The notes below the pieces were generated by a model that searched no databases, was not told the DNA's origin, and saw nothing but the letters and a program-made list of their open reading frames with translations. The position numbers and the translations under genes were made by a program. 64,000 bases of DNA from Novosphingobium sp. TH158. GTDB taxonomy: Bacteria; Pseudomonadota; Alphaproteobacteria; Sphingomonadales; Sphingomonadaceae. Shown here in pieces: positions 45,843 through 52,450 of this stretch (position 1 is the stretch's first letter; the number at the start of each line of letters is the position of its first letter). The stretch covers positions 2,570,001-2,634,000 of the forward strand of contig NZ_PKRT01000001.1 in assembly GCF_002855555.1 (NCBI RefSeq). Reading direction: 5' to 3'.

Positions 45843-48641
45843 TCAGAAGGCGATACCGTCGTCGCTGCCATTTCCGGGGGCGGTGCCGGAAGAAACCGGC
45901 AAAACCGGAGAAACCGGCTCCCCGACACGTTCGACACGCCAAGCCGGGCGGCTGGCCTGATCGACGCGGCGTACGGTCAACCCATCGACGATGCGGCCGA
46001 TGTTGGCCTTGAGGTACCAGCCAAGCTTGCCGCGATTGATGGTACGGCCGTCGCTGACCGGCAGCGCCATGACAGCCTCATGCAGGTCCTCATCATCGTG
46101 TGCCGCTGCGACAAAGGAACGGACCGCAATAGGGCCTGTCCCCAGAACCCGTACCCACTCGCGCAGGAACAGGCCGTGCTGCTCGGCCTCGGGGTCATGC
46201 CTAATCTGTTCGACCAGCGCTTTGGCCGGATCGGGCAGACCGAGCCAGACCAGAGGATGGCGGCAGTAGTCAGTCCACGTCCCACCGAAGCTGGCGACAT
46301 TAGGCAAGGCGGTTTTCGGGCTGCCAGCCGCTTTCCAAGCCTCAACGACGGTCAAGACGGCGCTGACATAGCGTTCCCGGTCCGCCTTAACGGCAGCGCG
46401 CGGGTTGCCCGTGAACTGTCGTAGGGCGGGATTAGCGCAGGCAGGATCAAGCCGAATAGGCACGACGCGGCGTTTCAGGTCACGTGAGGGCTCGACGTTA
46501 TTGCCGGACCCCAACACCAGAGCGCAGGTGCTGACCGTGGCGGTTTTGTTAACGCCAAGGATGCGCCCGGTAATGGTCGGGCTGGTGAACAGAGAATTGA
46601 TCACGCTGTGCGCTTTCCAATCGCCATCCATGTCGTCGAACTCGATTACCGGCGGCGACGTCAGCAGGAGGGCCAGAATAGCCTTACCCGCCTCTTCCTG
46701 CGTCTTGGGATAACTGATACGCGCCGGGATGCCCGCACTGGCGAACAGCCCGATCACTTCGCACAGATAGGACTTACCGCCGCCCCACGTCGGTGCGGAG
46801 ACGTTGTAACCCGGAGCCAGATCCAGCGAAGGTCTCAAGGCTGCCGTGAACAGGGCCGACACGGCAGCGGCATGATCGGCGTTCGTCGCGAACGGGAACT
46901 CTTCGAGCAGGCCCAGCAACAACGCCAAGGCTGCCTGCGCTTCTTCACGCGTTGAGCCGATTGAGGCATACTTTGCCGCGTCGAAGTCTCCGATGCGCAT
47001 CGAAAGGCGATCGTAGCCGGGTGTCGTGACCAACTGACCATCTGCGCGGTAGAACGGCTGGTAGGCCAAGCCTACAAGTGGCGGCAGGTACGAATAGCTC
47101 TCAGCTTCATATAGCGCGGCCACCACACGTTCTGGAGGATCGCAGCGCACCCATTTCTTCGAACGCTTATCGAACTGTTCCCAGTCCGCCTGTCCAGACA
47201 GGGCCGTGGCGATGCCGGGTCGGCGAGAGACTTTGACGGTCAACAAGCCTGTCGTCGGTTCAGTGACAACCCGCACGACGACGCCGCCGAACTGGTAGAA
47301 GTCACCTGCCTCGGAGAGCACCATCTCGCTCGCAGCAACGATGCGGTGCATCTCGCCCTGTTGCAATTGGACCAGCGGCTTATGGCGTGCCAACTGCACG
47401 GTGATGCCCAAATGTTCGATCAGGTGCGAGATATGGTACTGGTCGCGGTGGGAATGCTGGCAGCAGAAGCCGCCGTTCGAGTACTGACCGCCGGGTTCGA
47501 AATAGGCCGTGCCGGAATCGAGTGCGTCGGTGTGCTCCTGAACCCACGGGCAGGTGATGTCATGCACGCCGGGGGAGAGTTCGCGCTTGTACAAACCTTG
47601 CTCTCGCAGCGCCGTAATTACCGGATTTTCTGCTGCCCGAGGCGTAAAGATGCCGTTGCCATTATGAGCGACGACCTCACGCGTTCCGGGCAGTACCTTT
47701 GCCGGTTGCAGCGCCGGGAGGTTGGCCTGAGCCGGAGCCTGTGGAACCAACTGTTCGATGATCTGCTCGACCGAATAAGCCAGGCCCGGATTCCAGACCT
47801 TCAGGCTGCACTGGAATGGTTTGCCCTTATCAGTGCGATGCTTGCGCTTGCCGTTGATGCCTTGGGGAAGGCGAGCCCAACGCGCAGCGCCGAGCGCGCC
47901 TTTGTCACACAGACCGGCCGTAGCGATGGTCTTTTGCAGGTAGTCGATCTTCTTCGGATCGGTCAGTGGAACATCCAGCTTGATGCCGATCTGACAGTTG
48001 CCGGGGCTGGTTTCTAGTGCATACGTCGGGGTGAAGCCCGCAAGCAGGCTGCGATCGACTTTCGTGCCGACATCATCGAGCATCAAGAGGTGGAAAGCGG
48101 CGGTTGCATCCTTCCGCGCCGTGACTTTTCCGGTTTCGTCGGGATAGACACTGCTGCAATTGAAGTAGGTATTGTCAGTGGAAAGGCAGATCGTCGCGAC
48201 GGCAGTGCCCGACTTGGGGTACCAGCCCCCTTGTTCCGGGTCACCCGGCTTGGCGCACACGATCGGGACCGCCCCTTCGGGCAGGGCGTCGAAGATCGCC
48301 GCCACAAACTCCGCGTTCGTGACGTGCGACAGGTCGGTGGTCGGCTGGTCCGCGCCGGTTTCACCGGTATTTCCGGTTTCGGGTGGGGGCTCGGCGAAAA
48401 GCGGCGGCGCGACCGCCATGACCAGCTCCAGTTCGTCGTGGGCGACGGCCGGGATGGTGTGGTCGAGGCTGACACTTTCGTCACCGGGGGCATCTGGAAC
48501 CGGCGAAACCGGCGAAACCGGCGAAACCGGCGTTTCAGTGGCGGCGGGTTCGGAGTCCGGCACCTTGGTCTTGGGTAGATTTCCCAGAAAGGGGACGGGC
48601 GATCCAGACTTGGTATTTTGATCTTTGGTATTGGTAGGCAT
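45843..48641 (-). CDS. RepB-type primase/helicase replication protein of the element
   Basis: The 932-residue protein has a RepB-like primase region at about 170-270 (AAFHLLMLDDVGTKVDRSLL, AARWARLPQGINGKRKHRTD). A central region has clustered Cys/His (ITCPWVQEHTDALD, GGFCCQHSHRDQYHISHLIE), and the C-terminal helicase/ATPase has Walker A around GGGKS (620-624) and Walker B VIEFDDMDGD (about 666-675). It probably primes and unwinds DNA for autonomous replication of the element. The termini are low-complexity: PVSPVSPVSPV at 37-48, ETGNTGETG at 88-96 and PVSPVLPVS near 908. These come from 9-bp DNA repeats. Confidence 0.82.
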   Translation of the reverse strand: MPTNTKDQNTKSGSPVPFLGNLPKTKVPDSEPAATETPVSPVSPVSPVPDAPGDESVSLDHTIPAVAHDELELVMAVAPPLFAEPPPETGNTGETGADQPTTDLSHVTNAEFVAAIFDALPEGAVPIVCAKPGDPEQGGWYPKSGTAVATICLSTDNTYFNCSSVYPDETGKVTARKDATAAFHLLMLDDVGTKVDRSLLAGFTPTYALETSPGNCQIGIKLDVPLTDPKKIDYLQKTIATAGLCDKGALGAARWARLPQGINGKRKHRTDKGKPFQCSLKVWNPGLAYSVEQIIEQLVPQAPAQANLPALQPAKVLPGTREVVAHNGNGIFTPRAAENPVITALREQGLYKRELSPGVHDITCPWVQEHTDALDSGTAYFEPGGQYSNGGFCCQHSHRDQYHISHLIEHLGITVQLARHKPLVQLQQGEMHRIVAASEMVLSEAGDFYQFGGVVVRVVTEPTTGLLTVKVSRRPGIATALSGQADWEQFDKRSKKWVRCDPPERVVAALYEAESYSYLPPLVGLAYQPFYRADGQLVTTPGYDRLSMRIGDFDAAKYASIGSTREEAQAALALLLGLLEEFPFATNADHAAAVSALFTAALRPSLDLAPGYNVSAPTWGGGKSYLCEVIGLFASAGIPARISYPKTQEEAGKAILALLLTSPPVIEFDDMDGDWKAHSVINSLFTSPTITGRILGVNKTATVSTCALVLGSGNNVEPSRDLKRRVVPIRLDPACANPALRQFTGNPRAAVKADRERYVSAVLTVVEAWKAAGSPKTALPNVASFGGTWTDYCRHPLVWLGLPDPAKALVEQIRHDPEAEQHGLFLREWVRVLGTGPIAVRSFVAAAHDDEDLHEAVMALPVSDGRTINRGKLGWYLKANIGRIVDGLTVRRVDQASRPAWRVERVGEPVSPVLPVSSGTAPGNGSDDGIAF
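45892..45918. repeat. GAAACCGG repeat cluster near the 3' end of the primase gene
   Basis: Three 9-base units lie in tandem: GAAACCGGC, AAAACCGGA and GAAACCGGC. They match the units at 48496-48531 in sequence and direction. Confidence 0.8.
48354..48380. repeat. GAAACCGG repeat cluster, inverted orientation
   Basis: Three 9-base units read GCCGGTTTC, ACCGGTATT and TCCGGTTTC on the plus strand, the reverse complement of the other clusters. In the primase frame this orientation encodes ETGNTGETG, whereas the other orientation encodes PVSPVS. Confidence 0.8.
48496..48531. repeat. GAAACCGG repeat cluster near the 5' end of the primase gene
   Basis: Four 9-base units: GGAACCGGC and then three identical GAAACCGGC copies. 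It lies 115 bases from the inverted cluster, making a dyad of arrays inside the gene, similar in form to plasmid iterons. Confidence 0.85.
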
Positions 48642-49083
48642 TGTGACGCACTTTCTGCGTCCACTCGGAAGTGCGACCGTGGATCACAGGGGAGTGGTCC
48701 CTGTGACGGCCGCCATGCACCTCGACTTCGCTGAGATGCGCGAGAAGCGTCCTAGCCGTGGCCTCCACCTGCTTGGCGGCGGTGGCGCAACCACGGAAGT
48801 TCCAACGAGATATTGGGCTAGAAACGGGAGGACTGAGCCTCAACCCGGCCACTTGGATGCGATAAGATCGCCTCGGGTGAACGCCAGATGGGGTTAGCCA
48901 TCTGCTCTGTCAACGTGGTGCGTTTTTGGTGGTCAGCCAAAACATGCCAAGTGTTGCCTTGTGGCAACAGTCGGGACGGACCTGCCGCAGAGTGGCCCAG
49001 AGAGCACTACCGGGGCGACGGCATGGGAGTAGCCATCTGCCGCACCGACAAGCTCCGAGCGACCCACTCTGGGCAACCTTCGG
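48642..49083. other. Non-coding stretch with several dyads upstream of the primase gene
   Basis: No convincing gene is seen in these 442 bases. Dyads include TCACAGGG (48684-48691) / CCCTGTGA (48699-48706) with a 7-base spacer and TGTTGCC (48952-48958) / GGCAACA (48963-48969) with a 4-base loop. Arms CAGAGTGG (48988-48995) and CCACTCTG (49064-49071) enclose 68 bases. TAGCCATCTGC occurs twice, near 48896 and 49030. Control of the replication gene or an origin is plausible. Confidence 0.5.
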
Positions 49084-49332
49084 CTAGACTGGCGGCCGAC
49101 CCTGCCACCACTGGATGACGACGCCGAGGGCGAGAACCCCCAGCGCCACGCCGGGGAACGCCAGCACCAGCGACCAACAGGCCAAGGTGCCGATGACTGC
49201 AATGGTCTTGCTCGGCTGGAACGCGATGCCGTAGGCAAGGAGGGCAATTGCAGCAACGGCCAAGACTGTAACGAGAGCTCGCAGGCCGGTAATGACCAAG
49301 CATGCAAGCAGGATGAAACCGAGCAAGCGCAT
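49084..49332 (-). CDS. Small membrane protein, paralogue of the one at 51149
   Basis: The 82-residue protein is almost wholly hydrophobic, with about three helices: LLGFILLACLVITGLRALVT, VLAVAAIALLAYGIAF and a last one in FPGVALGVLALGVVIQWWQG. AAGGAAA 8 bases upstream supports the ATG at 49332. It shares layout and motifs (LL near the start, xPGVxLxVxxL, then IxWxQ) with the protein encoded at 51149. No known family is recognised. Confidence 0.65.
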   Translation of the reverse strand: MRLLGFILLACLVITGLRALVTVLAVAAIALLAYGIAFQPSKTIAVIGTLACWSLVLAFPGVALGVLALGVVIQWWQGRPPV

Positions 49333-49429
49333 GGCGGGTTTCCTTTCTACGATTTTGGGAATGCTGACAAAAAAAGAGCCCGAACCTTGCGGTCGGACCT
49401 CGAGCAGCCGGCGATGAAAAGAATGGGTT

Positions 49430-49792
49430 TTAACGCGATTCCGGCGTTTCACTGCACAGGTGCAGGAAGGCAGGGTCGATGTCTGGCTGATCCGGGATTA
49501 AGAGCACCCAGCCGAACCCGTCATCGCCCAAGATGAAAACGGCTTCGAACCATCCGCCATGATCTACGACCACCTCAACAAGGTTGGTGAGGGGCGAAAA
49601 GCCGAGGGCCGCCTCGATCGTGTCCAGGCTATCGCTGGGCTCGACAATCAGGAAGTGTGCCAGTTCGCCTAGGTCGTAACCGTCATACTCGGCAAGCTGT
49701 TCGGCGCGCTCGGTCAGAATGCGCCTCAAGGTCGCGTCAGTCACACGGCACAGGACACGCGTCATCTCGACCGTGTTGGTAATAATAATCAT
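49430..49792 (-). CDS. Small acidic protein of unknown function
   Basis: The 120-residue soluble protein starts MIIITNTVEMTRVLCRVTDA and is rich in Asp/Glu and hydrophobics (LAEYDGYDLGELAHFLIVEP, WVLLIPDQPDIDPAFLHLCS). GGAGAAATCCT just upstream supports the start. An intrinsic terminator sits only 19 bases ahead of the ATG on the same strand, so it must have its own promoter or rely on read-through. The acidic character could suit a DNA-mimic or inhibitor, but this is speculation. Confidence 0.6.
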   Translation of the reverse strand: MIIITNTVEMTRVLCRVTDATLRRILTERAEQLAEYDGYDLGELAHFLIVEPSDSLDTIEAALGFSPLTNLVEVVVDHGGWFEAVFILGDDGFGWVLLIPDQPDIDPAFLHLCSETPESR

Positions 49793-49810
49793 AGGATTTC
49801 TCCAGAAACG

Positions 49811-49842
49811 AAAAAACCGCCGAAGGCAGGGGCCTTGGCGGT
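49811..49842 (-). terminator. Intrinsic terminator just upstream of the 49792 gene
   Basis: On the minus strand ACCGCCAAGGC (49842 leftward) pairs with GCCTTCGGCGGT with one bulge, followed by a run of six T. It ends leftward transcription from the four-gene module to the right. Because it lies immediately before a start codon it could also act as an attenuator. Confidence 0.85.
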
Positions 49843-50052
49843 CGGATGGATGGCGGTTTGTGGTAAGTGGGGATCAGGTTTGGGCGGCCCAATTCCTCCT
49901 ACACAGGCCCAGAAGATCGGGCGGGCGCAGGGTGCATCTTGGGAAAAAAGAATGAACACGAAGCGTAGCGCCGTCGGCACCTCTCGTGTTCGGAAGCCCC
50001 AGAAAGTCTGGGGCAACCGATCATGGATATAAATTTATAATAGAATTAAATA
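49843..50052. other. Intergenic segment with an AT-rich patch
   Basis: No believable gene is seen. Bases 50025-50056 are strongly A+T-rich (ATAAATTTATAATAGAATTA and onward) with the small palindrome ATAAATTTAT, contrasting with the surrounding GC. It could be a transcription end or a DNA-unwinding patch. Confidence 0.45.
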
Positions 50053-50409
50053 TTAAGAGCCAACGCAATTATCGAATCCTTCTTTATTTTCTCTATTTAC
50101 CTTCCAGGATTTGACAGCCGTCTTTCCATCGCCAAGACCTAGCAGATCTACTCTCGCCGTTCCGTCGGTATCCTCCTTAAACCAAACGATCATTCGTTGG
50201 TTCGGCTTATCTGGCTGTCCGTAAACAACTGGAAATCCGTCAGTATCTTCGAGCTTTATGAGGCACCTCTCGATGTCAAATATCGGTTTCGAGGTAACAA
50301 GTTCCACTTCAGGTATCCTTCTATCGAACTTTTCGATTGGTCCAGAATGGGCAGGAGACGCGACGATAGAGACTGCCATCACTGAGGCAGCCACAAGCAG
50401 CTTGTTCAT
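50053..50409 (-). CDS. Small secreted protein of unknown function
   Basis: The 118-residue protein has a signal peptide (LLVAASVMAVSIVASPAHSG) and a short mature domain with two cysteines (DIERCLIKLEDTDGFPVV and a C-terminal DNCVGS), possibly a disulfide. Base composition is markedly more A+T-rich than the backbone. It is the last gene of a leftward module with the membrane-anchored protein at 50443. No family is recognised. Confidence 0.65.
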   Translation of the reverse strand: MNKLLVAASVMAVSIVASPAHSGPIEKFDRRIPEVELVTSKPIFDIERCLIKLEDTDGFPVVYGQPDKPNQRMIVWFKEDTDGTARVDLLGLGDGKTAVKSWKVNRENKEGFDNCVGS

Positions 50410-50442
50410 ATATAGTCCTTTATTATGAGATGGTTTTGGTGA

Positions 50443-51105
50443 TTAGCGATATTCAAAACGGATCTTTGGAACCTGCATGCCAGCCGCTTTCGAGGCCAGA
50501 ATTGGCTGCAGGAAACCACGCAAGGCGGCTTCACTGGTCGGGATGATCCCCGGCCGGGCCAGAATGGCAGGAGCACGGTTCTGGGCGTCCGGCTGGATGC
50601 GCTGTTGCAGCGTCAGCAAAGCTTCCTGCTCGTCGATAAGCAGGCCACCATCTAGGGTCTTGTGCGATTTCAGACGGACCGCAACGTCTGCAATGACCGT
50701 TGGCCGTTCCAGCGTGATGACCAGCGTATCGCCCTCGCCTGAGACGTCGAACTTGCCGGGTTCGAGCACGTACCCGATCGGGTACTGCACGTGGTAGGTG
50801 ACGCGAATCCGCGCACGGGAGGGCATCCCCAAAAGACGGACTTCCAGCGGTTGATCTCGCACGATGTCTTGTTCGACGGTCATCGTCAGGAAGCGACTGC
50901 GTTGCTGGAATGCGTCTTTGACGATGGTGGAGTAGTCCGTGCTCTGACGGCGATACAGCCAGTCGGGCAACCAGCTTGCTTCGACGGTCGTGCCGTCGTT
51001 GTTCAGCATCAGGGTGTCCGACGGACTACCCTTTTGCACAATGTAAGCGCCCCCGACGCCCGCACAGACGACGAGGGTCACCACAACCAACAGGTTGCGT
51101 TTCAT
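50443..51105 (-). CDS. Membrane-anchored protein, possibly DUF4230-like
   Basis: The 220-residue protein has an N-terminal membrane or signal segment (NLLVVVTLVVCAGVGGAYIV) and a periplasmic domain: EQDIVRDQPLEVRLLG, VTYHVQYPIGYVLEPGKFDV and VITLERPTVIADVAVRLKSH. A helical C-terminus follows (AILARPGIIPTSEAALRGFL). The layout recalls DUF4230 proteins, but the match is by eye only. AAGGAAG upstream supports the start. It belongs to the leftward four-gene module. Confidence 0.6.
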   Translation of the reverse strand: MKRNLLVVVTLVVCAGVGGAYIVQKGSPSDTLMLNNDGTTVEASWLPDWLYRRQSTDYSTIVKDAFQQRSRFLTMTVEQDIVRDQPLEVRLLGMPSRARIRVTYHVQYPIGYVLEPGKFDVSGEGDTLVITLERPTVIADVAVRLKSHKTLDGGLLIDEQEALLTLQQRIQPDAQNRAPAILARPGIIPTSEAALRGFLQPILASKAAGMQVPKIRFEYR

Positions 51106-51148
51106 AGTTCTTCCTTTCGGGGGTAAATTGAGGGCGGGATGCATCGCG

Positions 51149-51424
51149 TCAGCCGCCCGATGGTGGCAACGCCTTGGCATCCTCTTGCGGCCGCTTGCCC
51201 TTTTGCAGCCATGAGATTGCAGCGAGCAAACCAATGACCAAAAGACCGACGCCTGGATGGGCAGCGAATGCAGCCAAAGCCACACAGAAGGCGAGGACTG
51301 CTAAGGTTTGCTTGGTTCGGAAAATCAGCCCAGCCAGTATCGCCAGCGGCACAGCCACGGCCACCGCATTGATGACCGCGATAAGTACGACAAGTGCTGT
51401 CAGGGCGCGGATTAGCAGGGACAA
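51149..51424 (-). CDS. Small membrane protein, paralogue of the one at 49084
   Basis: The 91-residue protein has about three hydrophobic helices (LTALVVLIAVINAVAVAVPL, QTLAVLAFCVALAAFAA, GVGLLVIGLLAAISWLQKG) and a short hydrophilic tail. The only available start is TTG at 51424, with a weak ribosome site. It shares the HPGVGLLV...ISWLQ pattern with FPGVALGV...IQWWQ of the 49084 product. It lies between the SHOCT-domain gene and the 50443 gene. Confidence 0.6.
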   Translation of the reverse strand: MSLLIRALTALVVLIAVINAVAVAVPLAILAGLIFRTKQTLAVLAFCVALAAFAAHPGVGLLVIGLLAAISWLQKGKRPQEDAKALPPSGG

Positions 51425-51446
51425 GACGTAGGCCTGAATGTCGATA

Positions 51447-51968
51447 TCATTTCAGAAGCTTGCGCTTCTGGGCCAAGAACTCCTCGTCCGTGAGAATGCC
51501 CTTTTCCTTCAACGTGTGCAGGCGTTCCAACTCAGCCAGCGGGTCTGCCGAAGGTTCGGAAACTTCTTGGGCGTCCTGGGGTGTACGCTTCATGTTACGA
51601 AACAGGCCAAACCCAGCCCCAACGGCAGCACCAATGGCGGGGCCGACAACAGGAAGCGGGATCGCAATGGCAGCGCCTATGGCGGCATAGGACGCAACGT
51701 CTTTGGTCAGAGGGGTGCGGGCTACAGACTTGGCAAGCTTGCCAGCTTCCTCGGCCCCAGCCGAAAGTGCAGACGCAACATGGTCGCGGGCTATCTTGGC
51801 ATCTTCCTCGTCGACCTTGCCGTCACCGTTAAGATCGCCAACCAGCGTTGCGGTCTTGCCCGCTATCGACACGGCGTCTTTCGAGAGTTTGGCAGCCTTG
51901 CGCTTCAGACTGGCAGCAGTCGTCTTATCAGGCGTCGTGGATTCCGGCTTTCCGGCGTCATCATGCAT
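51447..51968 (-). CDS. SHOCT-domain protein with EF-hand/dockerin-like loop and glycine-zipper
   Basis: The 173-residue protein has a charged N-terminus, a calcium-loop-like DLNGDGKVDEEDAKIARD at about residues 44-61, a hydrophobic glycine-rich stretch AAIGAAIAIPLPVVGPAIGA and a C-terminal SHOCT motif LERLHTLKEKGILTDEEFLA. SHOCT domains are found on many membrane-linked proteins as oligomerisation tails. It is the first gene of the leftward module. The function is unknown; the combination suggests a membrane-inserting or membrane-scaffolding protein. Confidence 0.75.
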   Translation of the reverse strand: MHDDAGKPESTTPDKTTAASLKRKAAKLSKDAVSIAGKTATLVGDLNGDGKVDEEDAKIARDHVASALSAGAEEAGKLAKSVARTPLTKDVASYAAIGAAIAIPLPVVGPAIGAAVGAGFGLFRNMKRTPQDAQEVSEPSADPLAELERLHTLKEKGILTDEEFLAQKRKLLK

Positions 51969-52450
51969 GTCGTCACCCCCTGCTGGGGAGCGACCTTCAG
52001 CTTTGACCCTATGTCGCCCCTATGTACCTCTCGGGAGCGACGGCCGAAGCCGGATGTTGGAAACCTGACGAACGTACAGGCGCACACGCCTTTACCGTTA
52101 CCGGCTGGACATACGCGTATGCCACCCGGCCGATAATTCGACCGAGTTCGTTCGTTGGGGTTTCCACGCCCCACCTTCCGGCTTTCACGGAAGGCAGGAA
52201 CCTTTTGGCGCGGGATCAGGGCTTTCGCAAGCGATCCTGGGCCTGTTCATATAAGATGGCTGATTTTGCGCAGGTTGATGTCGGTATGGAGCCATGGGGA
52301 ATGGTAATCGTCAGGCCATTGACGATCGGCGCTTGCAACGCCGCAACCTTGCCGCTTACATGATCCCGCCCCCAGACGATGCCCGCGCTCCGCTAATTTG
52401 CGCCGCGAGTTGTGCAAAATGTTCTGACGACGGACACCAAGAAGGTATTC
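51969..52450. other. Divergent control region between the membrane-protein module and the restriction-modification genes
   Basis: No convincing gene is seen in 482 bases. Dyads are the perfect palindrome CATACGCGTATG (52110-52121) and CCTTCCG (52174-52180) / CGGAAGG (52188-52194) with a 7-base spacer. These may be operators for a regulator such as the helix-turn-helix carried by the methyltransferase. Confidence 0.5.

Noticed and set aside
48496..48531. Short tandem repeats as a CRISPR array
   Set aside because: Units are 9 bases without spacers and lie inside a coding gene.
48535..48852. Leftward open frame upstream of the primase gene
   Set aside because: It overlaps the primase N-terminus in another frame and the dyads; no domain is recognised.
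49789..50016. Small open frame on the minus strand over the terminator
   Set aside because: It runs through the hairpin and has no ribosome site or protein-like pattern.
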